A stretch of DNA of 64,000 nucleotides from NCBI RefSeq assembly GCF_041916735.1, contig NZ_JAYRYY010000004.1; one strand, 5' to 3'. The position numbers and the translations under genes were made by a program. Below the pieces are notes generated by a model. That model had not been told where the DNA came from, made no database searches, and saw only the letters and a program-made list of their open reading frames with translations. This document shows positions 30,020 to 40,576 of the stretch, one piece after another (the stretch's first letter is position 1; the number at the start of each line of letters is the position of its first letter). Origin of the DNA: Zoogloea sp016790385. GTDB lineage: Bacteria > Pseudomonadota > Gammaproteobacteria > Burkholderiales > Rhodocyclaceae.

Positions 30020-31366
30020 CTACCTGCCGAGGGCGGCCAGTAGCTTGCCGTGGATACCGCCAAAACCCCCATTGCTCATCACCAGAATGCGATCCCCCTC
30101 CCTGGCCTCGGCCACGATGGCCGCCACCAGGGCATCCAGATCGTCCTCCACCACTGTCTTTGCGGCGATGGGCAGGAGGGCCGCCCGGGCATCCCAGCCC
30201 AGGTTGGCGGCATAGCAGAAGACCTTGTCGGCCTCGGTCAGGCTGGCGGGCAGCTGATCCTTCATCACGCCCAGCTTCATGGTGTTGGAGCGCGGCTCAA
30301 GCACAGCCAGAATGCGTGCTTCGCCCACCTGACGGCGCAATCCTTCAACCGTAAGGGTGATGGCCGTGGGATGGTGGGCGAAGTCGTCGTACACCGCCAC
30401 CCCGCGCACTGTTCCGCGCAGCTCCAGGCGACGCTTCACACCGTCGAAACGGGTCAGGGCATCTAGGGCCACCTCAGGCGTCACGCCCACATGGCGCGCG
30501 GCGGCGATGGCCGCCAGGGCATTGGCCCGATTATGGCGACCCGACAGGGGCAGACGCCTGCGACCGATCTCCTTGCCCAGATGACGCACCACCACTTCGT
30601 CCTCGGCCGCCCCTTCCGACACCGACCAGCCCGCCGCATCGTTGAACCACTCCAGCTCGGACCAACAGCCGCGCTGGATCACCCGTGGCAGCGTCTCCTC
30701 GGCAGCATTGGCGACGATGCGTCCGCTACGCGGAACGATCCGCACCAGGTGGTGAAACTGGGTCTCAATCGCCTCAAGATCAGCGAAGATGTCCGCGTGA
30801 TCAAACTCCAGGTTGTTCAGGATGACCGTGCGCGGGCGGTAATGCACGAACTTGGAACGCTTGTCACAGAAGGCCGTGTCGTACTCATCGGCCTCGATCA
30901 CGAAAAAGGGCGTTTCACCCAGGCGCGCAGACACACCGAAATTCTTGGGAACACCGCCCACCAGGAAACCGGGCTTCAGCCCCGCATCTTCAAGGATCCA
31001 CGCCAGCAGCGAGGTGGTGGTGGTCTTCCCGTGGGTGCCCGCCACCGCCAGCACCCAGCGCCCCTGAAGCACGTTCTCGGCCAGCCACTGAGGTCCGGAG
31101 ACATAGGGCAATCCCCTGTCGAGAATTTCTTCAAGGAGCGGATTACCCCGGGAAATGGCGTTCCCCACCACGAAGACATCCGGGTTCAGGGCCAATTGAT
31201 CGGCACCGTAACCTTCAACAAGGCGAATGCCCTGCTCTTCCAGCTGGGTGCTCATCGGCGGATAGACGTTGGCGTCACAGCCCGTCACGGTGTGACCCGC
31301 AGCCCGAGCCAACAAGGCGATACCGCCCATGAAAGTGCCACAGATACCGAGAATGTGAATATGCAT
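30020..31366 (-). CDS. mpl: Mpl, UDP-MurNAc:L-Ala-gamma-D-Glu-meso-DAP ligase
   Basis: Reattaches murein tripeptide to UDP-MurNAc in peptidoglycan recycling. The 448-residue Mur-ligase protein has an N-terminal Rossmann part starting MHIHILGICGTFMGGIALLA, the ATP P-loop AVAGTHGKTTTTSLLAWIL (around residue 108), the IEADEYDTAF metal/substrate region, and the C-terminal domain with YDDFAHHPTAI and the phrase ILVMSNGGFGG. The IEADEYDTAFCDKRSKFVHY pattern separates Mpl from MurC. It is divergent from the next gene. Confidence 0.96.
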   Translation of the reverse strand: MHIHILGICGTFMGGIALLARAAGHTVTGCDANVYPPMSTQLEEQGIRLVEGYGADQLALNPDVFVVGNAISRGNPLLEEILDRGLPYVSGPQWLAENVLQGRWVLAVAGTHGKTTTTSLLAWILEDAGLKPGFLVGGVPKNFGVSARLGETPFFVIEADEYDTAFCDKRSKFVHYRPRTVILNNLEFDHADIFADLEAIETQFHHLVRIVPRSGRIVANAAEETLPRVIQRGCWSELEWFNDAAGWSVSEGAAEDEVVVRHLGKEIGRRRLPLSGRHNRANALAAIAAARHVGVTPEVALDALTRFDGVKRRLELRGTVRGVAVYDDFAHHPTAITLTVEGLRRQVGEARILAVLEPRSNTMKLGVMKDQLPASLTEADKVFCYAANLGWDARAALLPIAAKTVVEDDLDALVAAIVAEAREGDRILVMSNGGFGGIHGKLLAALGR

Positions 31367-31448
31367 AGTCCGGAAGGCAGAAACAGTGCCGCAATAGTCG
31401 TGTGTAGAATGGGTGGCATTCTAATCGAACGGGAAGCTCCGACCGCCC

Positions 31449-32075
31449 ATGCCGCGCCCTTCCGTTCCCCACCGCAGCAACCTGCGCCGCGAGATTGCCG
31501 CCCTGGCCGCCCGCATGATTGCCGAGGATGGGATCACCGACTACGGCTTTGCCAAGCGCAAGGCCGCCCGCCAGTTGGGGGCCGTCAATGCCGACGAGTT
31601 GCCCAAAAACGCCGAGATTGAGGCGGAAGTCCGCACCTATCTTGCGGTTTTTCAGGATGAAGAGCACCTGGAGCGCCAGCAGGCCATGCGCATCGCCGCC
31701 GCCGAGATCATGCGCGCGCTTGATGCCTTCCGGCCCTATTTGACGGGCGCCGTGCTGGAAGGCACCGCAGGGCGCTACTCCGAGGTGGAGATCGATCTTT
31801 TTCCGGAAAGCGCCAAGGAAGTGGAGATCTTCTTCCTCAACCATGACGTGGCCTACGAGCATCGCGAACCCCGTCGTAATCAGCCGGAAGGGCCTGAGGC
31901 CATCCTGGTCTTCGACTGGGACGATATCCCCGTCAAGCTGCGCATCTATTCACCCGACGTTGAACGCCTCCACCGACGCGGGGCCCACGGGCCCCGGCAA
32001 ATGGAACGTGCTCGCCTGTCCGTCGTCGAAGCCCTGATCAACGAAACACCGGCGCCGGCCGAACTCCCGCCATGA
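31449..32075 (+). CDS. Conserved protein with possible nucleotidyltransferase-like fold
   Basis: A 208-residue soluble protein not assigned with confidence. The first 70 residues are helical and basic (NLRREIAALAARMIAEDG, FAKRKAARQLG). The middle LTGAVLEGTAGRYSEVEIDLFP resembles the G-S/T-G...D-x-D motif of nucleotidyltransferases, with Glu and Asp where metal ligands would be, followed by VEIFFLNHDVAYEHRE. It appears in the same place, between mpl and tlpA, in several betaproteobacteria as I recall. It overlaps tlpA by ATGA. Confidence 0.75.
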   Translation: MPRPSVPHRSNLRREIAALAARMIAEDGITDYGFAKRKAARQLGAVNADELPKNAEIEAEVRTYLAVFQDEEHLERQQAMRIAAAEIMRALDAFRPYLTGAVLEGTAGRYSEVEIDLFPESAKEVEIFFLNHDVAYEHREPRRNQPEGPEAILVFDWDDIPVKLRIYSPDVERLHRRGAHGPRQMERARLSVVEALINETPAPAELPP

Positions 32076-32617
32076 AACGTGGAATCAACTTTCTTCTTGT
32101 CGTCATCGTTGCCTTTGCAGCCGGCGCCGCAGGCCTTTACGCGGCCCGTCAAAACGCCTCGCAGCCCGTGGCGACGCCCGCCCAGAGTGCCGCACTTGCC
32201 AGGCTGACGGCGCTCGACCTTCCCGACACCACTGGCAAGCAGCAGGCCCTCAAGCAGTGGCAGGGCAAGGTGCTGCTGGTGAACTTCTGGGCCACCTGGT
32301 GCCCCCCCTGCCGAAAGGAAATTCCGGCCTTCTCCGCCATGAGCCGGAAATATGCGGACAAAGGAGTCCAGTTTGTCGGTATCAGCATCGATACCCCAAA
32401 GAATGTGGTGGATTTCCAGGCGGCCCAGGACGTGGCCTACCCGCTGGTGATCGCCTCTCCGTCCGTGATCAGCCTGACAGAAGAACTTGGCAATACCTCC
32501 CAGGGCCTGCCCTTCACCATCATCCTCGACCGCAATGGCGGCCTCGGACTGGTCAAGCTCGGCGCGCTTTCAGAAGACGAACTCGACCGCAAACTTGCCG
32601 AACTGAGCAAGGGCTGA
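32072..32617 (+). CDS. TlpA-family periplasmic thioredoxin-like protein
   Basis: A 181-residue membrane-anchored thiol-disulfide protein. Residues 5-27 form an uncleaved or signal helix (NFLLVVIVAFAAGAAGLYAA). The thioredoxin domain has the active site WATWCPPCRKEIP and the cis-Pro region GLPFTIILDRNG. It probably keeps periplasmic thiols reduced, for example apocytochrome c or CuA Cys residues, which the oxidase cluster would need. The start is coupled to the upstream gene by ATGA. Confidence 0.92.
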   Translation: MKRGINFLLVVIVAFAAGAAGLYAARQNASQPVATPAQSAALARLTALDLPDTTGKQQALKQWQGKVLLVNFWATWCPPCRKEIPAFSAMSRKYADKGVQFVGISIDTPKNVVDFQAAQDVAYPLVIASPSVISLTEELGNTSQGLPFTIILDRNGGLGLVKLGALSEDELDRKLAELSKG

Positions 32618-32678
32618 GAATCAGCCTTGCCCCCCTTGCGGTGGACAAATTGCGTCAAACTACGGCAAACTTGCACCC

Positions 32679-33176
32679 ATGACGCGGAAAAATCGCACCC
32701 AGGAAGCCAACGCCGAGGACATCCCGCAGAACCGGATTCTCGTTCTGCATGGCCCCAATCTCAATATGCTCGGCAGTCGGGAACCTGGCATCTACGGGCT
32801 CACCACCCTTGCCGACATCCACACAGCGATGGAAAGCCGCGCCCGGGCCGATGGCGTGATGCTGGAGTCCTTCCAGAGCAATCACGAAGGTGAGTTGGTC
32901 GACCGGGTGCAGGCCGCCGCCACCGAAGGCGTCAACTTCATCATCATCAATCCGGCCGCGTATACCCACACCAGCGTGGCCCTGCGTGATGCCCTCACGG
33001 GTGTCGCCATTCCGTTTGTCGAAGTGCATCTCTCCAACATCCACGCCCGCGAAGCCTTCCGTCACCATTCCTATTTTTCCGACAAGGCTGTCGGGGTGAT
33101 CTGCGGGCTGGGCGCCCAGGGCTATCAACTTGCCCTGGAGTTCGCCCTGGCGCGCCTCCGCGCTGCGCACGACTAA
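32679..33176 (+). CDS. aroQ: 3-dehydroquinate dehydratase, type II
   Basis: Third step of the shikimate pathway. The 165-residue type II enzyme has VLHGPNLNMLGSREPGIYG (catalytic Arg and Tyr), SNHEGELVDRVQ, INPAAYTHTSVALRDAL and VEVHLSNIHAREAFRHHS with the catalytic His. A 20-residue N-terminal extension precedes the conserved part; a later start is possible, but there is no in-frame ATG close by. It precedes accBC, a common order in this group. Confidence 0.96.
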   Translation: MTRKNRTQEANAEDIPQNRILVLHGPNLNMLGSREPGIYGLTTLADIHTAMESRARADGVMLESFQSNHEGELVDRVQAAATEGVNFIIINPAAYTHTSVALRDALTGVAIPFVEVHLSNIHAREAFRHHSYFSDKAVGVICGLGAQGYQLALEFALARLRAAHD

Positions 33177-33232
33177 ACCAGACTCAGGCAGGCCTCCGAC
33201 CGGCGGGCCGCCACCTACACAAGGGGAATACT

Positions 33233-33685
33233 ATGGATCTTCGCAAGCTCAAGAAATTGATCGACCTGGTCCAGGAATCCGGCATTTCCGAGCTGGAGGT
33301 CACTGAAGGCGAGGAAAAAGTCCGTATCGCCAAGCACATCTCCGGCCCCGCACCGGTCAACTATGTGACCCAGGCCCCTGCCGCTGCGCCGTCTCCCGCC
33401 GCACCGGCGGCTGCCGTCGCTGCCGCCGCTGCCGAACCGAGCACACCGGAAGGGCATGTGGTCAAGTCGCCCATGGTTGGCACCTTCTACCGCTCCAGTG
33501 CCCCAGGCGGAAAGCCTCTGGTCGAAATCGGCCAGAGCGTATCCGCCGGCGAACCCCTTTGTATCATTGAAGCCATGAAGCTGATGAACGAGATCGAGGC
33601 CGACGCCACCGGCGTCATCAAGGCCATCCTGGTCGAGAACGGCGAGCCGGTGGAGTTTGGCGAGCCTCTCTTCATCATCGGCTGA
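33233..33685 (+). CDS. accB: Biotin carboxyl carrier protein of acetyl-CoA carboxylase
   Basis: A 150-residue BCCP. The N-terminal helical part MDLRKLKKLIDLVQESG, an Ala/Pro-rich linker (about residues 47-70) and the biotinyl domain with EAMKLMNE, where K116 is the biotin attachment site. It has the thumb segment typical of AccB (SPMVGTFYRSSAPG). The ATG at 33233 follows AAGGGGAA. Three bases separate it from accC. Confidence 0.97.
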   Translation: MDLRKLKKLIDLVQESGISELEVTEGEEKVRIAKHISGPAPVNYVTQAPAAAPSPAAPAAAVAAAAAEPSTPEGHVVKSPMVGTFYRSSAPGGKPLVEIGQSVSAGEPLCIIEAMKLMNEIEADATGVIKAILVENGEPVEFGEPLFIIG

Positions 33686-33688
33686 GCC

Positions 33689-35055
<1,367 letters not shown>

Positions 35056-35056
<1 letters not shown>

Positions 35057-35958
35057 TGTGGATCTCGGTCATCCTGCAGGCTGATGCCACCCGCGCCGAG
35101 GCACTTTCCGAGGCGCTGATGGAGCACGGCGCCCTGTCGGTCAGCATTGACGATGCCGACGCCGGCACCGAGGCCGAAAAGCCCCAGTTCGGCGAACCGG
35201 GCATGTCACCGGCCAGCCTGTGGGATCACAGCCGCGTCGTGGCCCTGTTCGACACCGACACCGACCTCGCCACCGCACTGGCCACGGCCTCGGCGGCGGC
35301 GGGCCTCGACGCGGTGCCCACCTTTACCATCGAAGAAGTGGAAGAACAAAACTGGGTGCAACTCACCCAGAGCCAGTTCGATCCGATCCGCATCACCGAC
35401 CGCCTGTGGATCGTGCCCTCCTGGCACGAATCCCCCGATGCCAACGCCATCAACCTCGTCCTTGATCCGGGTATGGCCTTCGGCACCGGCTCCCACCCGA
35501 CGACACGGCTATGTCTCGAATGGCTGACCACCGAGATCCAGCCAGGTGTGAGCGTGCTCGATTACGGCTGTGGTTCCGGCATCCTTGCCATCGCCGCCGC
35601 CAAGCTGGGGGCCGGTGAGATCACCGGCGTCGACATTGACGAGAAGGCCGTCGAAACCGCCCGCGACAACGCCGCCAACAACCACGTCAGCCTGCATCTT
35701 CAGGTTTCCGCCAAGCCCCTCGACGGCACCTTCCAGCGAGTGGTCGCCAACATTCTCACCAATCCATTGAAAATGCTGGCCCCGCTGCTTGCGGCCCGCG
35801 TCGCCCCGGGCGGCAAGCTGGCCCTTTCGGGTGTCCTGGAGGCTCAGGCACAGGACGTGATTGAGGCTTATGCCCCGTACATCGCGCTGCGGGTGGGCGC
35901 CACCCATGAGGGCTGGGTTCGCCTTGAAGGCGACCGGCCGGAGCAGGCAGTGTCATGA
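35056..35958 (+). CDS. prmA: Ribosomal protein L11 methyltransferase
   Basis: SAM-dependent trimethylation of ribosomal protein L11. The 300-residue protein has an N-terminal recognition domain and a methyltransferase domain with GMAFGTGSHPTTRLCLEWL, SVLDYGCGSGILAIAAAKLGA, GVDIDEKAV and VVANILTNPLKMLAPLL, the NIL(A/T)NPL motif being diagnostic. The ATG at 35056 overlaps the accC stop; a TTG three bases earlier is less likely. The stop overlaps the next gene by ATGA. Confidence 0.96.
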
Positions 35959-37490
35959 TCCTGGCGCGCTGCCCGGCGTGCTCCACCACCTTCCGGGTAC
36001 GCCCCGAGCAATTGCGCGCCCGCCAGGGGCGCGTGCGTTGCGGCCAGTGCAATCATGCCTTCAACGCCCTTGAGGCCCTGGTCGAAGACGACATCCACGA
36101 TCTTCCCGCCCCCTCCCTCGCCGCCCCCCCGAACGAGCCGGCCGTCTTCGTTCTGGAGGAAAAACCTGCTGCCGACATCACGCCATACGTTGAAGGTTTC
36201 GACGCCTTTGACGTCTGGCCCCCCGCGGAAACTGACGGTGGCGAGACGAAGGCCATCCCGCTGCCCCCCATCGGGCACGGCGCGATTGAACCGATCTTCG
36301 AGTTTGGCGCGGACCTGTCCGAGCACGCCCCACTCCCCTCCCCCGACACCGATCTACCCGCCGCCGATATCTTCGCCCCCCCGGGTGAGGGCGATGCGGC
36401 GCCCGAAAGCCCTGTGTCGGCGGCCCTAGACGACGACCGCCACGAACCGGGCGGGGAGATTCCGGCCGAAGAATGGCCACCCCAGGCGCCCGCAGAGCTC
36501 GCCGGAATCGATCTCACCGCGGGCATCCCCGAAGCCGACATCTTTGCCACCCCGACCGGGGAAGAAATCCCGCACAACGCCTTCTCCCCGGCCGACGACA
36601 CGCCGGCGGGCGGTGCCCCCGACGATGAGGCACCGCCCCCCGCGATGGTGTTGCCCATCCCCGACGGCCTGTCCTTCGACCTGGACACACCGCCCACCAC
36701 ATCCGCATCCGCAGCCGAAGCCGAAGCCGACACGGACACCCCCGCAGTTGCCGTGTCCGCCGAGCTCCACCCTCCGCCAGTAGAGCACGCAGACGCAAAT
36801 CCGGATGCGCCGATTGATTTCGACACCCTGATCCACACCCGTGATCCAGGGCTCGCGGGTGAAGCGCTGGCCCACCCCGTCAGCGCAGCCGCAAGCTTGG
36901 CGCCGACCACCCCAAGCAGCGTTGCCACGCGCCAGGACGTGGGGGTTGGCAGCGACGAAGGCGAGCCCGACACTGCGGAGGACGCCAGCAACACCGACGA
37001 AGCCCGCGAACCCGCCCTGCGCCAGGCCCTGTGGGCTGCCGCGGCCACCCTGCTCACCCTCACCGTGCTGGCCCAGGGCGTGCTGGTGTTCCGCAACGAG
37101 ATCGCCCTCTCCTCACCCGAGATGCGCCCTGCCCTGGAAAGCCTGTGTGCCGGCCTGGGCTGCGAGCTACCCTTGCCACGCCACGCGGCGGACATTGCCA
37201 TCGAGAGTTCGGACATCCAGCCCGATGCCGGTCGTGAAGCCTACTTCACACTCCACGCCACCCTGCGCAATCGCGCGGAGTTCCAGCAGGCCTGGCCTCA
37301 TGTGGAGATCACCCTCACCGACGCCCGTGACAAAGCCCTGGTCCGGCGCGTGCTGGCTCCCGACCAATGGCTCCCGGCGGATGCGCCGAAGGAGGCCTTC
37401 CCCGCCAAGGGTGAGGTTGCCATCCGGGTCGCCTTCGAAGCCCCCGGCGTGGCCGCCGCGGGCTACCGGGTTTACGCCTTCTTCCCCTGA
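35955..37490 (+). CDS. Zinc-ribbon (MJ0042) and DUF3426 membrane protein
   Basis: A 511-residue protein. Residues 1-38 are an MJ0042-type zinc ribbon with C6-x2-C9 and C29-x2-C32. About 300 residues of low-complexity acidic, Pro/Ala-rich sequence follow. A single membrane helix (LWAAAATLLTLTVLAQGVLVF, near residue 360) then leads to a DUF3426 domain (residues about 400-510), which is probably periplasmic. Found next to prmA in many betaproteobacteria. Function unknown; the layout suggests a cytosolic sensor tied to a periplasmic domain. Coupled to prmA by ATGA. Confidence 0.9.
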   Translation: MILARCPACSTTFRVRPEQLRARQGRVRCGQCNHAFNALEALVEDDIHDLPAPSLAAPPNEPAVFVLEEKPAADITPYVEGFDAFDVWPPAETDGGETKAIPLPPIGHGAIEPIFEFGADLSEHAPLPSPDTDLPAADIFAPPGEGDAAPESPVSAALDDDRHEPGGEIPAEEWPPQAPAELAGIDLTAGIPEADIFATPTGEEIPHNAFSPADDTPAGGAPDDEAPPPAMVLPIPDGLSFDLDTPPTTSASAAEAEADTDTPAVAVSAELHPPPVEHADANPDAPIDFDTLIHTRDPGLAGEALAHPVSAAASLAPTTPSSVATRQDVGVGSDEGEPDTAEDASNTDEAREPALRQALWAAAATLLTLTVLAQGVLVFRNEIALSSPEMRPALESLCAGLGCELPLPRHAADIAIESSDIQPDAGREAYFTLHATLRNRAEFQQAWPHVEITLTDARDKALVRRVLAPDQWLPADAPKEAFPAKGEVAIRVAFEAPGVAAAGYRVYAFFP

Positions 37491-37554
37491 CCACGTGGCA
37501 CGGCCGCAGCGCAGTCCGCCACCCTCCAGATCCACCACCTGCCAAACGCCACCC

Positions 37555-38490
37555 ATGTCCACGCTCATCTGCGGTTCCATTGCCTTCGATTCGATCATGG
37601 TCTTCCATGACCGCTTCCGTAATCACATCCTTCCCGAGCAGATCCACATTCTCAACGTCTCCTTTCTGGTGCCGGAGATGCGCAGGGAGTTCGGGGGATG
37701 CGCCGGCAACATCGCCTACAACCTCAAACTGCTTGGCGGCGAGCCCCTGATCATGGCCACGGTGGGGGACGACGCGGGGCCCTACCTGGAGCGCCTCGAC
37801 CGCCTCGGTCTGGCCCGCACCCACGTCACCCAGGTGCCGGGCACCTTCACCGCCCAATGCTTCATCACCACCGACCTGGACGACAACCAGATCACCGCCT
37901 TCCACCCCGGAGCGATGGTTCACTCCCATCGCAACGAGGTCGCACATACGCGGGGCGTCAAGCTGGGCATCGTGTCCCCCGACGGCCGCGAAGGCATGCT
38001 CGAACACAGCCGGCAGTTTGCCGAAGCCGGCATTCCCTTCATCTTCGATCCGGGCCAGGGCCTTCCCATGTTCAACGGGGACGAACTGCTGCAATGCCTG
38101 AAACTGGCGGACTACTGCGCGGTCAACGACTATGAAGCCCGCCTGCTGTCGGAACGTACCGGCCGCAGCATCGAATCCCTTTCGGGAGAGGTCAAAGCCC
38201 TGATCGTGACACTCGGCGGAAAAGGCTCCGAAATTCACACCGGCGGCCGGAAACTGGACATTCCCTGTGCCACACCGACCGCCCTCGAAGACCCCACCGG
38301 CTGCGGCGACGCCTACCGGGCCGGGTTGCTCTACGGTATCGAGCATGGCATGGACTGGGATCAGACCGGACGCCTCGCGTCGCTGATGGGGGCCATCAAG
38401 ATCGCCTGCCGTGGCGGGCAAAACCACCGCCCCTCCCGCGATGAGATCGGCGACGCCTATCGGGCGGCCTTTGGAACACAACTTTGGTGA
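37555..38490 (+). CDS. PfkB-family carbohydrate kinase
   Basis: A 311-residue ribokinase-fold sugar or nucleoside kinase. The N-terminal PfkB pattern is FGGCAGNIAYNLKLLGGEP, and the C-terminal signature is DPTGCGDAYRAGLLYG, with the catalytic Asp in GCGD (usually GAGD). VTLGGKGSEIH precedes it. The substrate is not predictable; adenosine-kinase-like members look similar. The ATG at 37555 lies 64 bases after the DUF3426 gene. A lipoprotein gene follows after 11 bases. Confidence 0.92.
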   Translation: MSTLICGSIAFDSIMVFHDRFRNHILPEQIHILNVSFLVPEMRREFGGCAGNIAYNLKLLGGEPLIMATVGDDAGPYLERLDRLGLARTHVTQVPGTFTAQCFITTDLDDNQITAFHPGAMVHSHRNEVAHTRGVKLGIVSPDGREGMLEHSRQFAEAGIPFIFDPGQGLPMFNGDELLQCLKLADYCAVNDYEARLLSERTGRSIESLSGEVKALIVTLGGKGSEIHTGGRKLDIPCATPTALEDPTGCGDAYRAGLLYGIEHGMDWDQTGRLASLMGAIKIACRGGQNHRPSRDEIGDAYRAAFGTQLW

Positions 38491-38501
38491 AAGGAAACAC
38501 G

Positions 38502-38957
38502 ATGCGATTCCTCAATGTCAGCCTGGCCCTGCTTGCCGCGGTGGCGATCACCGGCTGCGCCTCCGGTCTGGGGGGTGGCGACTATGAACGCACCGAAGCC
38601 CGCCGCGTGATGAGCGTGCGCATGGGCGTCGTTGAGGGCGTCCGCCCCGTCAAGCTCGAAGGCACCAACTCCCCCATTGGCACCCTGGGCGGCGCAGCCG
38701 TCGGCGGCATTGCCGGCAGCACGGTGGGCGGAGGCAAGGGGGCCAACATTGCCGCGGTAGTTGGCGCGGTGGTGGGTGGCCTTGCCGGTGCGGCGGCCGA
38801 AGAAGGCCTGACCCGCAAGCAAGGCATCGAGGTCACCCTCAAGATGGACAACGGCGAACTTCTGGCCATTGTTCAGGAAGATGGCGGAGAGAACTTCGTG
38901 CCCGGCGAAAGGGTGCGTCTGCTACAGGATGGGCGTAACACCCGCGTCACCCGCTGA
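38502..38957 (+). CDS. Glycine-zipper outer-membrane lipoprotein (SlyB-like)
   Basis: A 151-residue lipoprotein. Signal peptide with lipobox ITGC, so lipidation at Cys19. Residues about 62-105 are a glycine-zipper two-helix region (IGTLGGAAVGGIAGSTVGGG, AAVVGAVVGGLAGAAAEEG), then a beta domain with RVRLLQDGRNTRVTR. The SlyB/PcP family stabilises the outer membrane. The ATG at 38502 follows AAGGAAAC. Confidence 0.9.
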   Translation: MRFLNVSLALLAAVAITGCASGLGGGDYERTEARRVMSVRMGVVEGVRPVKLEGTNSPIGTLGGAAVGGIAGSTVGGGKGANIAAVVGAVVGGLAGAAAEEGLTRKQGIEVTLKMDNGELLAIVQEDGGENFVPGERVRLLQDGRNTRVTR

Positions 38958-39055
38958 GCGCCGGCGGGCTGCACCGTAACAGGCCCGTCATCGCCCTTTC
39001 ACGCCAGCGCAATGCAGCATTTCCACAATGGCGGAAACCCCACGAGGATTCCGCC

Positions 39056-39814
39056 ATGCTGCACAAGGAACAAGGTGTCACCCCCCGTCCCGGCCGCAAC
39101 CTGCACGTTGGTCTGGCCACCTGCCCCACCGAGATACTTGAAGCCCAGAAGCTGCGCTACCGGGTGTTCGGCGAAGAGATGGGCGCCCGCCTTCCCAGCC
39201 GCATCCCGGGCGTTGACCGGGATCTCTACGACGCCTTCTGCGACCACCTGATCGTCCGTGACGAAAACGCCGGTCGCATCGTCGGCACTTATCGCATCCT
39301 CTCCCCCTCCGCTGCCCGGGAAGTCGGCAGCTACTACTCCGAAAACGAGTTTGACCTCACCCGCCTGCGCCATCTGCGCGGCCGCATGGTGGAGATCGGC
39401 CGTTCCTGCATCGACGCCGACTACCGCTCCGGTGCGGTGATCACCCTGCTGTGGGCGGGTTTGGCCCGCTACATGCTAGAGAACAATTACGACTACCTGA
39501 TCGGCTGCGCGTCGATCAGCATGGCCGACGGCGGGCACGCCGCTGCCAGCCTGTATAATCGCTTGAAGGACGAACACCTTTGCCCGCTCGAATATCGGAT
39601 GTTCCCCCGTACTCCGCTGCCCTTGCAGGCACTGCGCCAGGATCTCGAAGCCGACACGCCGCCACTGATCAAGGGTTACCTGAGAGCGGGAGCCTGGATC
39701 TGCGGAGAGCCGGCCTGGGATCCCGACTTCAACACGGCCGATCTGCCCATCCTGCTGCCGGTTTCCCGGCTCGATGCGCGCTACGCCAAGCACTTCATGG
39801 GAAACAAGGACTGA
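39056..39814 (+). CDS. olsB: OlsB-type ornithine N-alpha-acyltransferase (GNAT fold)
   Basis: A 252-residue acyl-ACP-dependent acyltransferase, first step of ornithine lipid synthesis. It resembles autoinducer-synthase/GNAT proteins: LRYRVFGEEMGARLP near residue 35, DHLIVRDENAGRIVGTYRIL, EIGRSCIDADYRSG (catalytic-region strand) and IGCASISMADGGHAAASLYN. The ATG at 39056 has GAGGAT upstream. The next gene is an olsA-like acyltransferase overlapping its stop, which supports the ornithine-lipid assignment. Confidence 0.88.
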   Translation: MLHKEQGVTPRPGRNLHVGLATCPTEILEAQKLRYRVFGEEMGARLPSRIPGVDRDLYDAFCDHLIVRDENAGRIVGTYRILSPSAAREVGSYYSENEFDLTRLRHLRGRMVEIGRSCIDADYRSGAVITLLWAGLARYMLENNYDYLIGCASISMADGGHAAASLYNRLKDEHLCPLEYRMFPRTPLPLQALRQDLEADTPPLIKGYLRAGAWICGEPAWDPDFNTADLPILLPVSRLDARYAKHFMGNKD

Positions 39815-40554
39815 AACCCACCGGTCGCCTCACGCGCCTCACCCGCTACACCCGACTGGCCGGCCATCTGGCTGCGGCGGTGGCCCTCACGGCACTCGTC
39901 ATCCCCTTTGTGCCGTCGGCGCGCCGCCAGCAGCTCAAGCAAGGCTGGTCGGCGCGACTCCTGAAGATTCTCGGCATTCGCCTCAAGGCCGACGCACCCT
40001 TCGTCGGCCCGGGCAGCCTGATCGTGGCCAACCACGTATCGTGGCTGGACATCTTCGTGATCAACGCAGCATTTCCCGCAGCCTTCGTGTCAAAGGCCGA
40101 AGTCCGGCAATGGCCTCTGGCCGGCTGGCTGGCCGAGAAAAACGAAACCGTGTTCCTGCGCAGGGGCAGCCGTGGTCATGCACGCATCGTCAACGGCGAA
40201 ATTAGCGCACTGCTCAGCCGTGGGCGCCACGTCGCCCTGTTTCCGGAGGGGACCACCACCGACGGCAGCCATGTCCTGGGTTTCCACGCCGCCCTGCTGC
40301 AACCGGCCGTTGAAGCCAGCGCCCCGGTACAGCCACTCGCAATCGCCTACCGCCTTCCTGACGGGCGCCCCACCCGCGCACCCGCCTACGACGGAGACCT
40401 GAGCCTTCTGGACAGCCTGAGGGCCATTGTGGCGGAGCCGGAGATCATTGCCAGGGTGACCGTGGGCACCCCCCTTTCGGTTGCCGAGACTCCCGACCGC
40501 AAGGCGCTCGCCCGCCAGGCTCGGGACTGCATCGTCACGGCAATCGCAGGCTGA
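39811..40554 (+). CDS. olsA: OlsA-type lyso-lipid O-acyltransferase (start uncertain)
   Basis: A PlsC-family acyltransferase that would complete ornithine lipid. It has an N-terminal helix (HLAAAVALTALVIPFV), NHVSWLDIF (the H-x4-D catalytic motif), FLRRGSRGHA and FPEGTTTDGSHVLGFH. There is no in-frame ATG near the conserved start. A CTG at 39811 overlaps the olsB stop as CTGA and is preceded by AAGGA; the alternative is GTG at 39880, inside the helix. About 247 residues from the CTG. Confidence 0.85.
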   Translation: MKPTGRLTRLTRYTRLAGHLAAAVALTALVIPFVPSARRQQLKQGWSARLLKILGIRLKADAPFVGPGSLIVANHVSWLDIFVINAAFPAAFVSKAEVRQWPLAGWLAEKNETVFLRRGSRGHARIVNGEISALLSRGRHVALFPEGTTTDGSHVLGFHAALLQPAVEASAPVQPLAIAYRLPDGRPTRAPAYDGDLSLLDSLRAIVAEPEIIARVTVGTPLSVAETPDRKALARQARDCIVTAIAG

Positions 40555-40576
40555 GCGACAGGCGGCCACTCGCGCT

